Shown here: piece by piece, positions 39,421-47,813 of the stretch
Position numbering within the stretch: position 1 is the stretch's first letter
Layout: each line of letters opens with the position of its first letter
NCBI GenBank assembly: GCA_026394055.1
Contig: JAPKYZ010000089.1
Coordinates: 43,458-107,457 of the forward strand
Length of the DNA: 64,000 nt
DNA from: Acidobacteriota bacterium
GTDB taxonomy: Bacteria; Acidobacteriota; Terriglobia; Bryobacterales; Bryobacteraceae
Direction: 5' to 3'
The notes under the pieces: model-generated
What the model was told of the DNA's origin: nothing
Databases searched by the model: none
What the model saw: only the letters and a program-made list of their open reading frames with translations
Made by a program: the position numbers and the translations under genes

Positions 39421-41524
39421 GCTCTTTGGCGACTGAGAATTCCGCCGAGGCCTTGTGACACGTCAAGCAGCTCTCACCCAACGACGACGTGTTGTTGAGC
39501 GCGTGCGAAGCGGCCGCGGTGGTCAAGTGGCAACCGGTGCAGGCGGCGGTGATGGGCTTCACCGGATTGATCAACCCTTGCGGGTCCACCACATCGTTCA
39601 CCATGCGCGTCAAGTCTTCGTGGCTACCGGAGACGTGGCAGACCGAGCAGTTGCGCCGGTCGCCCGGGCGGCCATTGGGGGAGAACGGCGGGTAGCGGAC
39701 TTCGGTGAAGTCGTTCACCGAGCCACCAAACCCGATCACCGTATAGCCGCGCCCGTCGGCCTTCAACTCTTCACCCGTGTGGATCTTGTGGACCATCAGG
39801 TTAAAGTTGACCGACTGATTGGGCTTGGACCGCTCGGCCAAAACCGTGGCGGTTGGGCGTCGCGACGAATCGGTTTGCGAGGGGTTGTGGCACAGCACAC
39901 ACATCTCCACCTGATTGCGGTTCTCACCATGGAGCGAGAGCGACTGGTGACAGGCGTTGCAGTTCTCCGTCTTGACGACGGTGCGCCGCGGCTCAACGGG
40001 GGAGTTGTCCACCGAGAAGTAGAAGACCTTGTTCTTGCCACCATACTGGACAGAACGCTCACTGGTGGTCCCGGCCAGAAGCACTTCCGTGCGCCGGCCT
40101 TCGATGCCCACCGCAAAACTGCCTTTCGCCCCTTCCGGAATGGCGTGGTTAAAGGTGTAGATGCAGGTGCCATCGGTGCTGCAGGGCGCCGCAATCGCAC
40201 TCTCAGAAACATAGCCCGGCGTCGAGACATCGGCGCCGAACTTGGTGTAGCCGTAATCCTTGGTGGGCCCGGCCAGCACCAGGGAAACACTGCCCAGCCG
40301 GTTCAGCGGAATTGCCTGCCCCTTGTTGTCCTTCACCGTAAAGGTGACCACCGGCTTCTGACCGGCGGCGTTGTTCGTCACCCGCGTGATGGCGAAGTTG
40401 ATCCCGCTGAGCATTGCGGATTCGGTGGGCACGACGTGCGCGCCCTTGATGGAGGCGTCGAAATCGATCTCGCCCTGCGGAATGTGGCAGGTGGCGCAGA
40501 GATTGTCGGTCGGTTGCGGACCCGCGACGTGCCCTTTGCCGGTGGCAAAGTTAATGTCGTCGTGGCAGGAGCCGCAGGAAGCACGCGTGGGGTTAGCCAG
40601 ATACGTGGCCTTCTGGGTGGCGGGGGTATCCTGCTCATGGCATACCTCGCAGCGCTGAACCCGCGCGGGGAAGCCCACTGTTGACCAATCGGACACGGCG
40701 CCGCCGTTGCCGATCACGCGGTAGGGGGTACCAGCCTTCACGCTGGGCAGATCCTTACCCATATGCAGCTTGTGGACCAGCACCGGCAAATCCATGGTGT
40801 TGCCGGTATCTGGGTCAGATGTCTGGGGGGTGTGGCAAAGCACGCACATTTCGATGCCGCGCCGGGAGCCGCCGTGGAAGCTCAACTGGTCGTGGCAGCG
40901 GTTGCAGCTCTCCGTCCGGATGACGTCGCGTACGGCGAGGACCGGAGCGCCGGTGGGCACGAAGTTGAAGGTATTGCTGGCGAAGTTGGTGGGCAGGCCG
41001 AACTCGGTGAGGTTGCGGTTGCCGTAGACGCCGATGGTGTGGGTGACGTTGCGGTCCGCCGTCGCCGGTGCTTTGGTGTTGAACCGGTAGCGATACTTGC
41101 CATCGGCCAACTGGGTGAATGCTCCGCCGGCATCAGAGGCGGCTTGGGTGACGGTTCCGCTCACCGCGCCGGTGGCTTGGCGGGTGGTGTAGGAAACATA
41201 CTGCGCCTGGCCGCGGGGGAGATACGCGGCCACAAAGCTTAAGCTCACCGGACCGGGAGTGTTCACGCCCAATCGATCGAGCGCCAATCCACGCGGATCA
41301 GCGATGTTCACGACCGCACTGATGGTGCCGTCAGTAGCCACCTCCGCTGATTCGACCTTGATCACGAGGCCCGGCCGCACGAAATTCACGACGTTCGGGT
41401 CCAGATACGCGGCCGCCTCCGTGGGCCGATAGGGGCTGGATGTCTGGCTCACCAGAGTCATCGCCGCACCCAGTAGCAAAGCTGCCACCGTCCACTTCGC
41501 CTTCGGCCATTGGATTCTTTTCAC
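39407..41524 (-). CDS. OmcA/MtrC family extracellular decaheme c-type cytochrome
   Basis: A 705-residue protein with an N-terminal signal (~1-27) and two repeats of beta domain plus pentaheme domain. Beta domains span ~45-200 and ~350-515. CXXCH motifs start at 207, 227, 292, 317, 343, and 522, 542, 626, 662, 686. This four-domain order is that of MtrC and OmcA, the surface reductases that pass electrons to metals or flavins. There is no lipobox cysteine after the signal (LVSQTSS), unlike the Shewanella lipoproteins. C448 and C454 in the second beta domain form a CX5C pair, near where MtrC has a CX8C disulfide. Confidence 0.95.
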   Translation of the reverse strand: MKRIQWPKAKWTVAALLLGAAMTLVSQTSSPYRPTEAAAYLDPNVVNFVRPGLVIKVESAEVATDGTISAVVNIADPRGLALDRLGVNTPGPVSLSFVAAYLPRGQAQYVSYTTRQATGAVSGTVTQAASDAGGAFTQLADGKYRYRFNTKAPATADRNVTHTIGVYGNRNLTEFGLPTNFASNTFNFVPTGAPVLAVRDVIRTESCNRCHDQLSFHGGSRRGIEMCVLCHTPQTSDPDTGNTMDLPVLVHKLHMGKDLPSVKAGTPYRVIGNGGAVSDWSTVGFPARVQRCEVCHEQDTPATQKATYLANPTRASCGSCHDDINFATGKGHVAGPQPTDNLCATCHIPQGEIDFDASIKGAHVVPTESAMLSGINFAITRVTNNAAGQKPVVTFTVKDNKGQAIPLNRLGSVSLVLAGPTKDYGYTKFGADVSTPGYVSESAIAAPCSTDGTCIYTFNHAIPEGAKGSFAVGIEGRRTEVLLAGTTSERSVQYGGKNKVFYFSVDNSPVEPRRTVVKTENCNACHQSLSLHGENRNQVEMCVLCHNPSQTDSSRRPTATVLAERSKPNQSVNFNLMVHKIHTGEELKADGRGYTVIGFGGSVNDFTEVRYPPFSPNGRPGDRRNCSVCHVSGSHEDLTRMVNDVVDPQGLINPVKPITAACTGCHLTTAAASHALNNTSSLGESCLTCHKASAEFSVAKEHAQY

Positions 41525-41568
41525 AGCTCAATCCCTCCCCCCAACCAGATCTGGAATGTACCGGTGAA

Positions 41569-41880
41569 CTACTTTTTCAAAGACCGGACGTGCGCAACCA
41601 CGTCATCCGGATTAGCAATTTGATAGCCTTTCATCTTGCCTTGGCCTTCGGCGATCACTTTCTTGATGTCGGCGTCACTTTTGGCCTGCACTTCTTTGCT
41701 GTGAAGCGGCTTCATTTCCGTCTTCAAGCTCTTGGCGATCGCCGCGTTGGGCGTGCCGTCGACGCCGTGGCAGGACTTACAACTCTTGTCGTATGTGGCC
41801 TTTCCGGCTGCCGCGTCGGCCGCCAGCATCATCGACGCGCCCAGCGCGGTACCCAGTAAAGCCGTCGTCAGTGTTCTCAT
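41569..41880 (-). CDS. Small monoheme cytochrome c
   Basis: A 103-residue exported class I cytochrome: signal peptide to about residue 21 (SMMLAADA), heme motif C34KSCH38, then MKPLHSKEV, and MKGYQIANPDDVVAHVRSLKK as the C-terminal helix with a methionine that may be the distal ligand. It lies between the inner-membrane quinol oxidase-like cytochrome and the decaheme genes, so it is a natural periplasmic shuttle in that chain. Spacing to the next gene is 44 bases. Confidence 0.9.
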   Translation of the reverse strand: MRTLTTALLGTALGASMMLAADAAAGKATYDKSCKSCHGVDGTPNAAIAKSLKTEMKPLHSKEVQAKSDADIKKVIAEGQGKMKGYQIANPDDVVAHVRSLKK

Positions 41881-41946
41881 CTTCGTGTTCGTCTCCTTGG
41901 TCTGTCGTCCTACTCCCGCCGCAAGACACGCACGGCCTGCGGGTGG

Positions 41947-43383
41947 TTATCGTTTGGGCAACTGCGCGATTTTCCCCGCCAGGCCCAACGTCTTCAAAAT
42001 CTCGGGCGTTGATTCTTCCACCGCCAGCAGTTCATGGCATCCGGCGCAATCCTGCTTGATCGTGGCCTTGTCGGCCGCCACGTGGGCATCGTCGTGGCAA
42101 CGGAAGCAACCGGGCGAATCGGTGTGCCCCAGATTGCTGACGTAAGTGCCCCAGGTGACCTTTAAGTCCGGGAAAACATTACGTTGATAGATGGCCGCCA
42201 ACTGCTTGCCCGCCTGCGCCACGGCGTCCCGCTGCGCGCCCGCCACGAGCGGATACTTGGCCTGATAGAAGTTACTGAGCGCCTCCGGAATGCGCTTGGC
42301 GGCTTCGCCGGCTGACGGATACTCGGCCCGCAACAGCTCCACACTCTTCTTTTTCAAGAACGGCAACCCGGGTGCCAGATCACCGGCGGCCAGCGCGCGA
42401 TTGACGGCCCGCTCCGGCAACTCAAACGTGTGCGTCGGCCGGTTGTGACAGTCGACGCACTGCATCTGAAAGCGCGGCGCCGACGCCAGTTGGTCAGCCT
42501 TGACGTCAGACGCGACGTAGGTGCGGCGGTTGTTGGTCTCTTGATTGGTGTACTCCACCCAGGGGATGGTTTGACGTTTCGGGTCCAGGGCGGCGTAACG
42601 GATGCTGACCCCGGGGCCAAAATGCGCACCATGGATGCCGCCTGCGCCCTTTGCCCCACCCACCATCAGCATCAGAACGGTCTGGGTGGCCGTGTTGGCT
42701 TCGTCGTCCGCATAGTTGGGGATCACCCGGAACTTCACGCTGCCGGAGCCCTGGGGCCAGTGGCAGTTCTCACACGTCTCGGAGGCTGGCACCAGGCGGC
42801 CGGATTCGATGGCTGAGGCGATGGGCCGCTGAAAGTTGTTGAACGTCACCCCGGCCAGCTGCCGCACACCCGCCGCTTTGCTGGCAAACCAACCGCCAGC
42901 GCCCGGGGCGACGTGACAATCGACGCAAGCCACGCGGGAGTGCGGCGAGTTCTGATAAGCCGCCATCTCGGGAGCCATCACATGGCAGGTCTGCCCGCAG
43001 AATTGGGCGGTCTCCATGTGCTCCACCGCGCGGTAGGTGAGCTGGGAGGCGATGATGACGTTGGCCACGGTGGTGACGGCGAGAAAGGTGGCAAAGCGCC
43101 GGATGACGGCCGGACGGTCCTGGACGGTGGCGACGCCGCGCTTCACCTGCCGCCGGGCCAACAGCACGCCAATCGGGATCAGCAACAACCCCAGCACAAA
43201 CAGAATCGGCAAGGCGACAAAGAGAATGATGCCGAGATAGGGGTTTTCCACATGCCCGCGCATCTGCAGGGGCAGCACCAGCAGCCAGGAGATCGCCGCC
43301 GTCGTCACCAGCCCCGATCCGAACAACGACAACCAGTGACTGGTGAGCAGGGACAGGATGGGCCGGTCAAGGAACTTAATCAT
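41947..43383 (-). CDS. NapC/NirT-type inner-membrane multiheme cytochrome (ImcH-like quinol oxidase)
   Basis: A 478-residue protein with three N-terminal transmembrane helices (~12-38, 48-76, 97-115; NPYLGIILFVALPILFVLG) and a periplasmic domain. One CXXXCH motif (C129-H134) and five CXXCH motifs (153, 204, 309, 426, 446) give six predicted hemes. PHSRVACVDCHVAPGAGGW is the NapC/NirT signature. Proteins of this type oxidise menaquinol and hand electrons to periplasmic cytochromes; Geobacter ImcH, with three helices and seven hemes, is the nearest described analogue by architecture. It is the first gene of the operon. Confidence 0.92.
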   Translation of the reverse strand: MIKFLDRPILSLLTSHWLSLFGSGLVTTAAISWLLVLPLQMRGHVENPYLGIILFVALPILFVLGLLLIPIGVLLARRQVKRGVATVQDRPAVIRRFATFLAVTTVANVIIASQLTYRAVEHMETAQFCGQTCHVMAPEMAAYQNSPHSRVACVDCHVAPGAGGWFASKAAGVRQLAGVTFNNFQRPIASAIESGRLVPASETCENCHWPQGSGSVKFRVIPNYADDEANTATQTVLMLMVGGAKGAGGIHGAHFGPGVSIRYAALDPKRQTIPWVEYTNQETNNRRTYVASDVKADQLASAPRFQMQCVDCHNRPTHTFELPERAVNRALAAGDLAPGLPFLKKKSVELLRAEYPSAGEAAKRIPEALSNFYQAKYPLVAGAQRDAVAQAGKQLAAIYQRNVFPDLKVTWGTYVSNLGHTDSPGCFRCHDDAHVAADKATIKQDCAGCHELLAVEESTPEILKTLGLAGKIAQLPKR

Positions 43384-43564
43384 CAGCTTTTGCGGCAGAT
43401 TTCGCCAAGCACTGATGAATGCAATTGAAGGGCCTTCGTGGCGTCACCGTAAGCCCATTAGAATCAACAACGACTGATTTTCGGGCCGGGTGATATTGCC
43501 CACTGGGGGTCAAAGTGCGAGATTTCACCCACGTCCGGCCGCCGCCACCGGCCCGCGCAGGAGC
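43384..43564 (-). promoter_or_regulatory. Upstream region of the electron-transfer operon
   Basis: This 181-bp gap separates the aldolase stop from the first cytochrome gene on the same strand and is the only sizeable gap before the operon, so its promoter should lie here. On the minus strand TTGTTG around 43474-43469 is a possible -35 element, but I see no convincing -10 box or named regulator site. An inverted repeat (43488-43530) is annotated separately. Confidence 0.35.
43488..43530. repeat. Imperfect inverted repeat upstream of the electron-transfer operon
   Basis: gggtgatattgcccact (43488-43504) and agtgcgagatttcaccc (43514-43530) are inverted copies matching at 13 of 17 positions around a nine-base loop. 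It lies 105-147 bases before the first cytochrome start and 35 bases after the aldolase stop. It could be a terminator of the aldolase gene, an operator or the remnant of a mobile element end. Confidence 0.5.
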
Positions 43565-44476
43565 CTAGAGTGCCGCTTGGAGAGCAGCCGTGATACCGGG
43601 CAGCGCGGCCTGGATGCGGGCACGCGTCTCCGGATCAACAGTTGTCAGAGGCTCAGCCGGCAGTCCGCTGGCGAGCCCCAGCAGTTCCAGGGCACACTTC
43701 ATGCCCAGCAAGAAGGCGGGGCCGCCGTAGGTGGCGGAATAGATCTGTTCGCTCACTTGCTGGACGACCGCGTTCAGCGCCTCTGCCCGCGGGCGGTCAC
43801 CGGTCCGCAACGCCTCATAGAGCCCGACGTAGAGTTCCGGGAACAGGTTGGCGCCGCCGGTAACGCCGCCATCGGCCCCCAGATCCATCGCGTCCAGCAG
43901 ACGCTCCTCAGGCCCCCACAGCAGGGGCAGGTGAGGCACCAGCTTGCGGGTGCGGGCAAAACGCTCCAGATCGCCGCCGGAATCCTTGGCGCCGCAGACC
44001 TGAGGTAGCTGGCACAGATGGGCAATCGTCTCCGGTTCCAGCAGCACCTTGGTGAAAACGGGAATGTTGTACAGGTAGACCGGCAGCGGCAACCGGGGAA
44101 TCAAGCGCTCGGCGTATCCGATCAGCTGCGCCTGGGTCATCGGGAAGTAAAACGGCGGGGTCAGCACCAATCCCGTCGCGCCTTGAGCCGCCGCAAAATC
44201 GGCCAACTCCAGCGAATCCTCCACACAGGCTTCGAGTAGTCCCACCAGCACCGGCACCCGGCCGGCGGCAATGGCGACGGTCCGCTGGATTAGCTCACGC
44301 TTCAGGCGCACCGGCAGGCTGGGTGCCTCACCCGTGGTTCCCAACACAAACAGGCCGGTGGCTCCGGCCGCCGTGGCCCGCTCGGCCACCCTTTCGAGGC
44401 CTGCCAGGTCCAAGGTGCCGGGCGAGGCAAGAGGGGTCGCGAGAGGGGGAATAATGCCGCTTTTGGGAATGGTCAC
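43565..44476 (-). CDS. DapA/NanA-family aldolase (dihydrodipicolinate synthase-like)
   Basis: A 303-residue class I aldolase of the DHDPS/NAL superfamily. Landmarks are GIIPPLATPL, GTTGEAPSL (phosphate/carboxylate loop), the catalytic tyrosine in VYLYNIPVF and the Schiff-base lysine in VCGAKDSGGD. True DapA, N-acetylneuraminate lyase and keto-deoxy-sugar-acid aldolases share this pattern; the stand-alone context and divergence favour a sugar-acid aldolase, but lysine synthesis cannot be excluded (lysA is far away at 3683). The start is GTG 44476. Confidence 0.85.
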   Translation of the reverse strand: MTIPKSGIIPPLATPLASPGTLDLAGLERVAERATAAGATGLFVLGTTGEAPSLPVRLKRELIQRTVAIAAGRVPVLVGLLEACVEDSLELADFAAAQGATGLVLTPPFYFPMTQAQLIGYAERLIPRLPLPVYLYNIPVFTKVLLEPETIAHLCQLPQVCGAKDSGGDLERFARTRKLVPHLPLLWGPEERLLDAMDLGADGGVTGGANLFPELYVGLYEALRTGDRPRAEALNAVVQQVSEQIYSATYGGPAFLLGMKCALELLGLASGLPAEPLTTVDPETRARIQAALPGITAALQAAL

Positions 44477-44523
44477 GTTCAGGGTCCGGGGGTTGAGCGA
44501 AAAAGATCGCCTTTCGCGAATCT

Positions 44524-45603
44524 ATGGGAACAGGTGCCCCCATGTCAACAATGGCCCCGTCCAGGTTGGTCCGGCCGCAGGATCAGCATCCAACACCGCT
44601 CGGGAAACATCTGAACAGATTCATCGCCCAAATGAATCTTTTCGATACTGTCCGGTTACTTGACGACGAATGGCCCCGCATGCTGGACCAGCTTTTGCCG
44701 CGCGTGCATCCCGTGGATCGTGAGGCGCTGCGGATCTGGTTCGGCATTTGGCCGCTGGCCTGGCATCAGCTGGCCAACCAGGCTGCGGACCGGGCGCAGT
44801 TCGAGAAGTTCTACCAGGTGAACGGCCCGTACCAGCTGCGGGACCACGTCGATACCTCGCACCACTTCCTTTTTGGCCACCGCTACTGGACGGCGGTAAA
44901 GAGCTCGGTGGCCACGGCGAAGGCCGGCGGGAGTCTCAAGACCTTAGTGGAAGCCGTGAGCGCCGCGAGTCAAGCGCCGCCCGAGTTTGCGTTGGGCATG
45001 GCAGCGATTGCGTTGATGACGCTGCGTCAGGTGGGTCCGGCGGCCTTCTCTGGAGCGGCTGCGGCGTCTCCGGGCAGGCTGACCAGCTCGACACCGGAGC
45101 AGGTACTGCGAGCGCGCGGCTCGGACTATTCACCCTCACTCGGGGAACGGCTGCGGGGCAAGCGTGCGACGCCGCGCGTCATCTGCGACGAAGCGGCGCC
45201 CGAGGGCTGGTTTCCGCTGATCCCGTCGCAACACATCACCACGGCGGCCGAGCTCGACAAGCGACCCCACCATCTGGCCGACCCGCGCTGCTACGAGGGC
45301 ATGGGCATCATTCCGGTCGATTGCCGGTCCGGCGCTTGTGGCACCTGCTGGGTTGGCGTCCTGGGCGGCCAGGAGCGCCTGTCGGAGATCACCACCTTTG
45401 AGCGGCAGCGGATGGAGTACTTTGGCTACCTGGACGCGCCGGGCCTCGATTCGGAGACCGCACGTCCCGTCTTGCGCTTGGCCTGCCAGGCGCAGGCGTT
45501 CGGCAGCGTTAGCATCGTCATCCCGCCGTGGAACGCCGTCTGGGGCAAAAGCCGCCGTGAGCGCGCCGCCGCGGATGGCACAATCACAAAGGTCACTTCT
45601 TGA
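44524..45603 (+). CDS. [2Fe-2S] ferredoxin-domain protein with unknown N-terminal domain
   Basis: A 359-residue soluble protein. The C-terminal ~100 residues form a plant-type ferredoxin: C267, C272 and C275 in CRSGACGTCWVG and the fourth ligand C321 in LRLACQAQ. The first ~220 residues match nothing I recognise; they are helical and include REALRIWFGIWPLAWHQL and TSHHFLFGHRYW with clustered His/Trp/Tyr. ATG 44524, 44542 or 44551 may be used. The gene overlaps or abuts an ATP-grasp gene downstream, so the two products probably act together. It is divergent from the aldolase gene. Confidence 0.75.
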   Translation: MGTGAPMSTMAPSRLVRPQDQHPTPLGKHLNRFIAQMNLFDTVRLLDDEWPRMLDQLLPRVHPVDREALRIWFGIWPLAWHQLANQAADRAQFEKFYQVNGPYQLRDHVDTSHHFLFGHRYWTAVKSSVATAKAGGSLKTLVEAVSAASQAPPEFALGMAAIALMTLRQVGPAAFSGAAAASPGRLTSSTPEQVLRARGSDYSPSLGERLRGKRATPRVICDEAAPEGWFPLIPSQHITTAAELDKRPHHLADPRCYEGMGIIPVDCRSGACGTCWVGVLGGQERLSEITTFERQRMEYFGYLDAPGLDSETARPVLRLACQAQAFGSVSIVIPPWNAVWGKSRRERAAADGTITKVTS

Positions 45604-45611
45604 ACAACACT

Positions 45612-46595
45612 ATGAGCACACACCCCGCATCCCGGTCGATCGGCATTTTGTACGAGCACCCCGAATGGTTCAACCTCCTATTTGCCGAGTTGGACCGTCG
45701 CGGCCTGCCCTGGGGCGCATTACCGGCAGCGGACTTCACCTATGACCCGGAACAACCGGTGGGCCACGCCCTGGTGGTGAACCGCATGAGCCCCTCCTCG
45801 CACCGCCGCGGCCACGGCAACGGCATCTTCACCGTTCGCGACTATCTGCGGCACCTGGAAGAGAACAATGTGCCGGTGGTGAACGGAACTCCGGCCTACG
45901 CGGTTGAGATCTCGAAGGCCCTGCAGCTGGACCTGTTCCGCCGTTGCGGCGTCGGCTACCCGAAGGCACGCGTCGTCAACAGCCCCTCGCGAGTGCTGGA
46001 AGCGGCGAAGGGACTGCGGTTCCCCATCGTCTTCAAGCCCAATGTCGGCGGTAGCGGCGCGGGCATTGTGCGGTTTGATTCGATGGAGCAGCTGGCCGCC
46101 GCCACGTTTGATTTTGGCGTCGACGGCACGGCGCTGGTGCAGGAGTTTCTGACGGCGCGCGACCAGTCGATTGTGCGGGTCGAGATCCTGGACAACCAGT
46201 TCCTCTACGCCATCCGCATCTGGCCGGACCTGTCGAGCTTCAACCTCTGCCCGGCCGACATTTGCCAGGTGGACACCCCGCAGGTTCACAACGCCCCGCC
46301 CCCGCCGCCGGTCGACATGAGCGCCTGCCCGGTGGAGGCCCCCGGCAAAAAGAAGCTCCGCATTGAAGCCGAGCACCCGCCCGCTGCCGCCATCGAGGGC
46401 GCTCTCGCGCTGGCCCGCGCGGCCAAGCTGGATGTCGGCGGCATCGAGTACCTGGTGGACGAGCGGACGGGCGAGATCGCCTACTACGACATCAACGCGC
46501 TATCCAACTTCGTCACCGATGCCGTGAATGTCGTCGGCTTTGATCCCACGGCGCGCTTTGTCGACTATCTGGAGCGGCGGCTGGCGGCGGCGTAG
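45612..46595 (+). CDS. ATP-grasp family ligase (RimK-like)
   Basis: A 327-residue ATP-grasp protein that should couple a carboxylate to an amine or similar nucleophile using ATP. The lid and glycine-rich loop are FPIVFKPNVGGSGAGIVRF, the hinge is ALVQEFL, and the metal end is YYDINALSNFV (Asp and Asn). The N-terminal preATP-grasp domain has GILYEHPEWFNLLFAEL. An odd Pro-rich insert (NAPPPPPVDMSACPVEAP) interrupts the fold at about residue 240. ATG 45612 is preferred; an in-frame TTG at 45600 overlaps the ferredoxin stop. Substrate is unknown; RimK-like enzymes modify proteins or make peptides. Confidence 0.8.
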   Translation: MSTHPASRSIGILYEHPEWFNLLFAELDRRGLPWGALPAADFTYDPEQPVGHALVVNRMSPSSHRRGHGNGIFTVRDYLRHLEENNVPVVNGTPAYAVEISKALQLDLFRRCGVGYPKARVVNSPSRVLEAAKGLRFPIVFKPNVGGSGAGIVRFDSMEQLAAATFDFGVDGTALVQEFLTARDQSIVRVEILDNQFLYAIRIWPDLSSFNLCPADICQVDTPQVHNAPPPPPVDMSACPVEAPGKKKLRIEAEHPPAAAIEGALALARAAKLDVGGIEYLVDERTGEIAYYDINALSNFVTDAVNVVGFDPTARFVDYLERRLAAA

Positions 46596-46640
46596 GCGGG
46601 CCATCACAGGCCATCGCCCGCTGTGACAGAATAGCGCGCG

Positions 46641-47813
46641 ATGCTCCCTCGCTTTTCTGCTCGAACGTATCGTGGACTCACCGTGGCGGTCGCGGTGGCG
46701 GCCCTGACGGCCCTCGCATCGGCGCAACGCAGCGCGACCTTTGAGGGGCGCGAGGCGACGGTGGTCGAGAACGCCAAGGTTCAGCTGCAAGTGCTCAACC
46801 GCGGCGGCGCCTTGGTCAGCTTTACCCTCAACGATGATCCGCAGAAGTTGAACCCCTTGTGGAACCCGGTCGAGATCGCCCGCGAGCGCAAGCTCCCGGA
46901 GCGGTTTGGCGATTCGATCGGCCATTTCGTATGCGTCGACGGCTTTGGGTCCTCGTCCAAGGAGGAGCAGGCGGCGGGCCTGGGCGGGCACGGCGAAGCG
47001 CACCGTCAGCCCTGGCAGCGGGTCTCCACGTCGCACACCGGCGGCGTTACGCAGATCGAATGGCGGGCGAATCTCCCGCTGGTGCAGGAGACGTTCACGC
47101 GGCGCGTAGAACTAGTCGATGGCGAGCAGGTAGTGTCGGTCGAAAGTACGCTCGAAAGTCTGCTCGCCTTTGACCGCCCGGCCAATTGGGCGGAGCACGC
47201 CACCATCGGCTATCCGTTCCTGAAGCCGCAAGTGACAGTGGTCGATGCATCGGTCGGCCGCTGCCAGACGCGGCCGCACCAGAACATCCCCAGCAACCGG
47301 ACGCTGCTGGGCGGCCAGGAGTTCACCTATCCCATGGCCCCGCTGAAATCCGGCGGCACCGTCAATCTGCGAGCCGCGCCCGCGAAGCCCGATTCGCTGG
47401 ACCACACCGGCTGCGCAGCGGACCCCAGCCGCCGCTTGGCTTTCGTCACAGCGCTCAATACCGAAAGCCGCCTGCTGCTGGGCTACCTGTGGCGTCGCGA
47501 AGAGTACCCGTGGCTGCAGGAGTGGCTGAACTACCCGGCCAACCTGGCCATGACGCGCGGCCTGGAATTCGGCACCCAACCCTACGACGTCCCGCGCCGC
47601 CAAACGGTGGAGATGGGCACGCTGTTCGGTGTCCCAACATTCAAGTGGCTGCCCGCCAAATCGAAGCTTGCGTCGCGGTTCTTGATGTTCTTGACGCGGG
47701 TGCCGGAAGGCTTCACCAAGGTGAACGATGTGCGGCTGGAGAATGGGCAACTCATCATCGAAGACCGTCAATCTAAGCAGACCGTAAAGTTGGCCGCCAG
47801 CCGGCCGCTCTAG
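46641..47813 (+). CDS. Exported galactose mutarotase-like (beta-sandwich) protein of unknown function
   Basis: A 390-residue protein with a long N-terminal signal (~1-29, ending ALASAQ) and a single beta-rich domain. NRGGALVSFTLNDD near the N-terminus and the series of strands with a His-rich HATIGYPFLKP match the aldose-epimerase-like fold (DUF4380/galactose mutarotase superfamily), in which a sugar binds in a beta-supersandwich. The catalytic His/Glu pair of GalM is not clearly seen, so a binding or different hydrolytic role is possible. Close to the glucosidase gene (121 bases downstream), it may act on the same glycans. Confidence 0.7.
   Translation: MLPRFSARTYRGLTVAVAVAALTALASAQRSATFEGREATVVENAKVQLQVLNRGGALVSFTLNDDPQKLNPLWNPVEIARERKLPERFGDSIGHFVCVDGFGSSSKEEQAAGLGGHGEAHRQPWQRVSTSHTGGVTQIEWRANLPLVQETFTRRVELVDGEQVVSVESTLESLLAFDRPANWAEHATIGYPFLKPQVTVVDASVGRCQTRPHQNIPSNRTLLGGQEFTYPMAPLKSGGTVNLRAAPAKPDSLDHTGCAADPSRRLAFVTALNTESRLLLGYLWRREEYPWLQEWLNYPANLAMTRGLEFGTQPYDVPRRQTVEMGTLFGVPTFKWLPAKSKLASRFLMFLTRVPEGFTKVNDVRLENGQLIIEDRQSKQTVKLAASRPL

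Noticed and set aside
39455..40684. 409-codon plus-strand frame antisense to the MtrC-like gene
   Set aside because: Ten CXXCH motifs and two beta domains prove the minus strand is the coding one.
43460..43560. Possible insertion-sequence end before the cytochrome operon
   Set aside because: The inverted repeat and GC-rich flanks recall IS ends, but there is no transposase frame, target duplication or second end.
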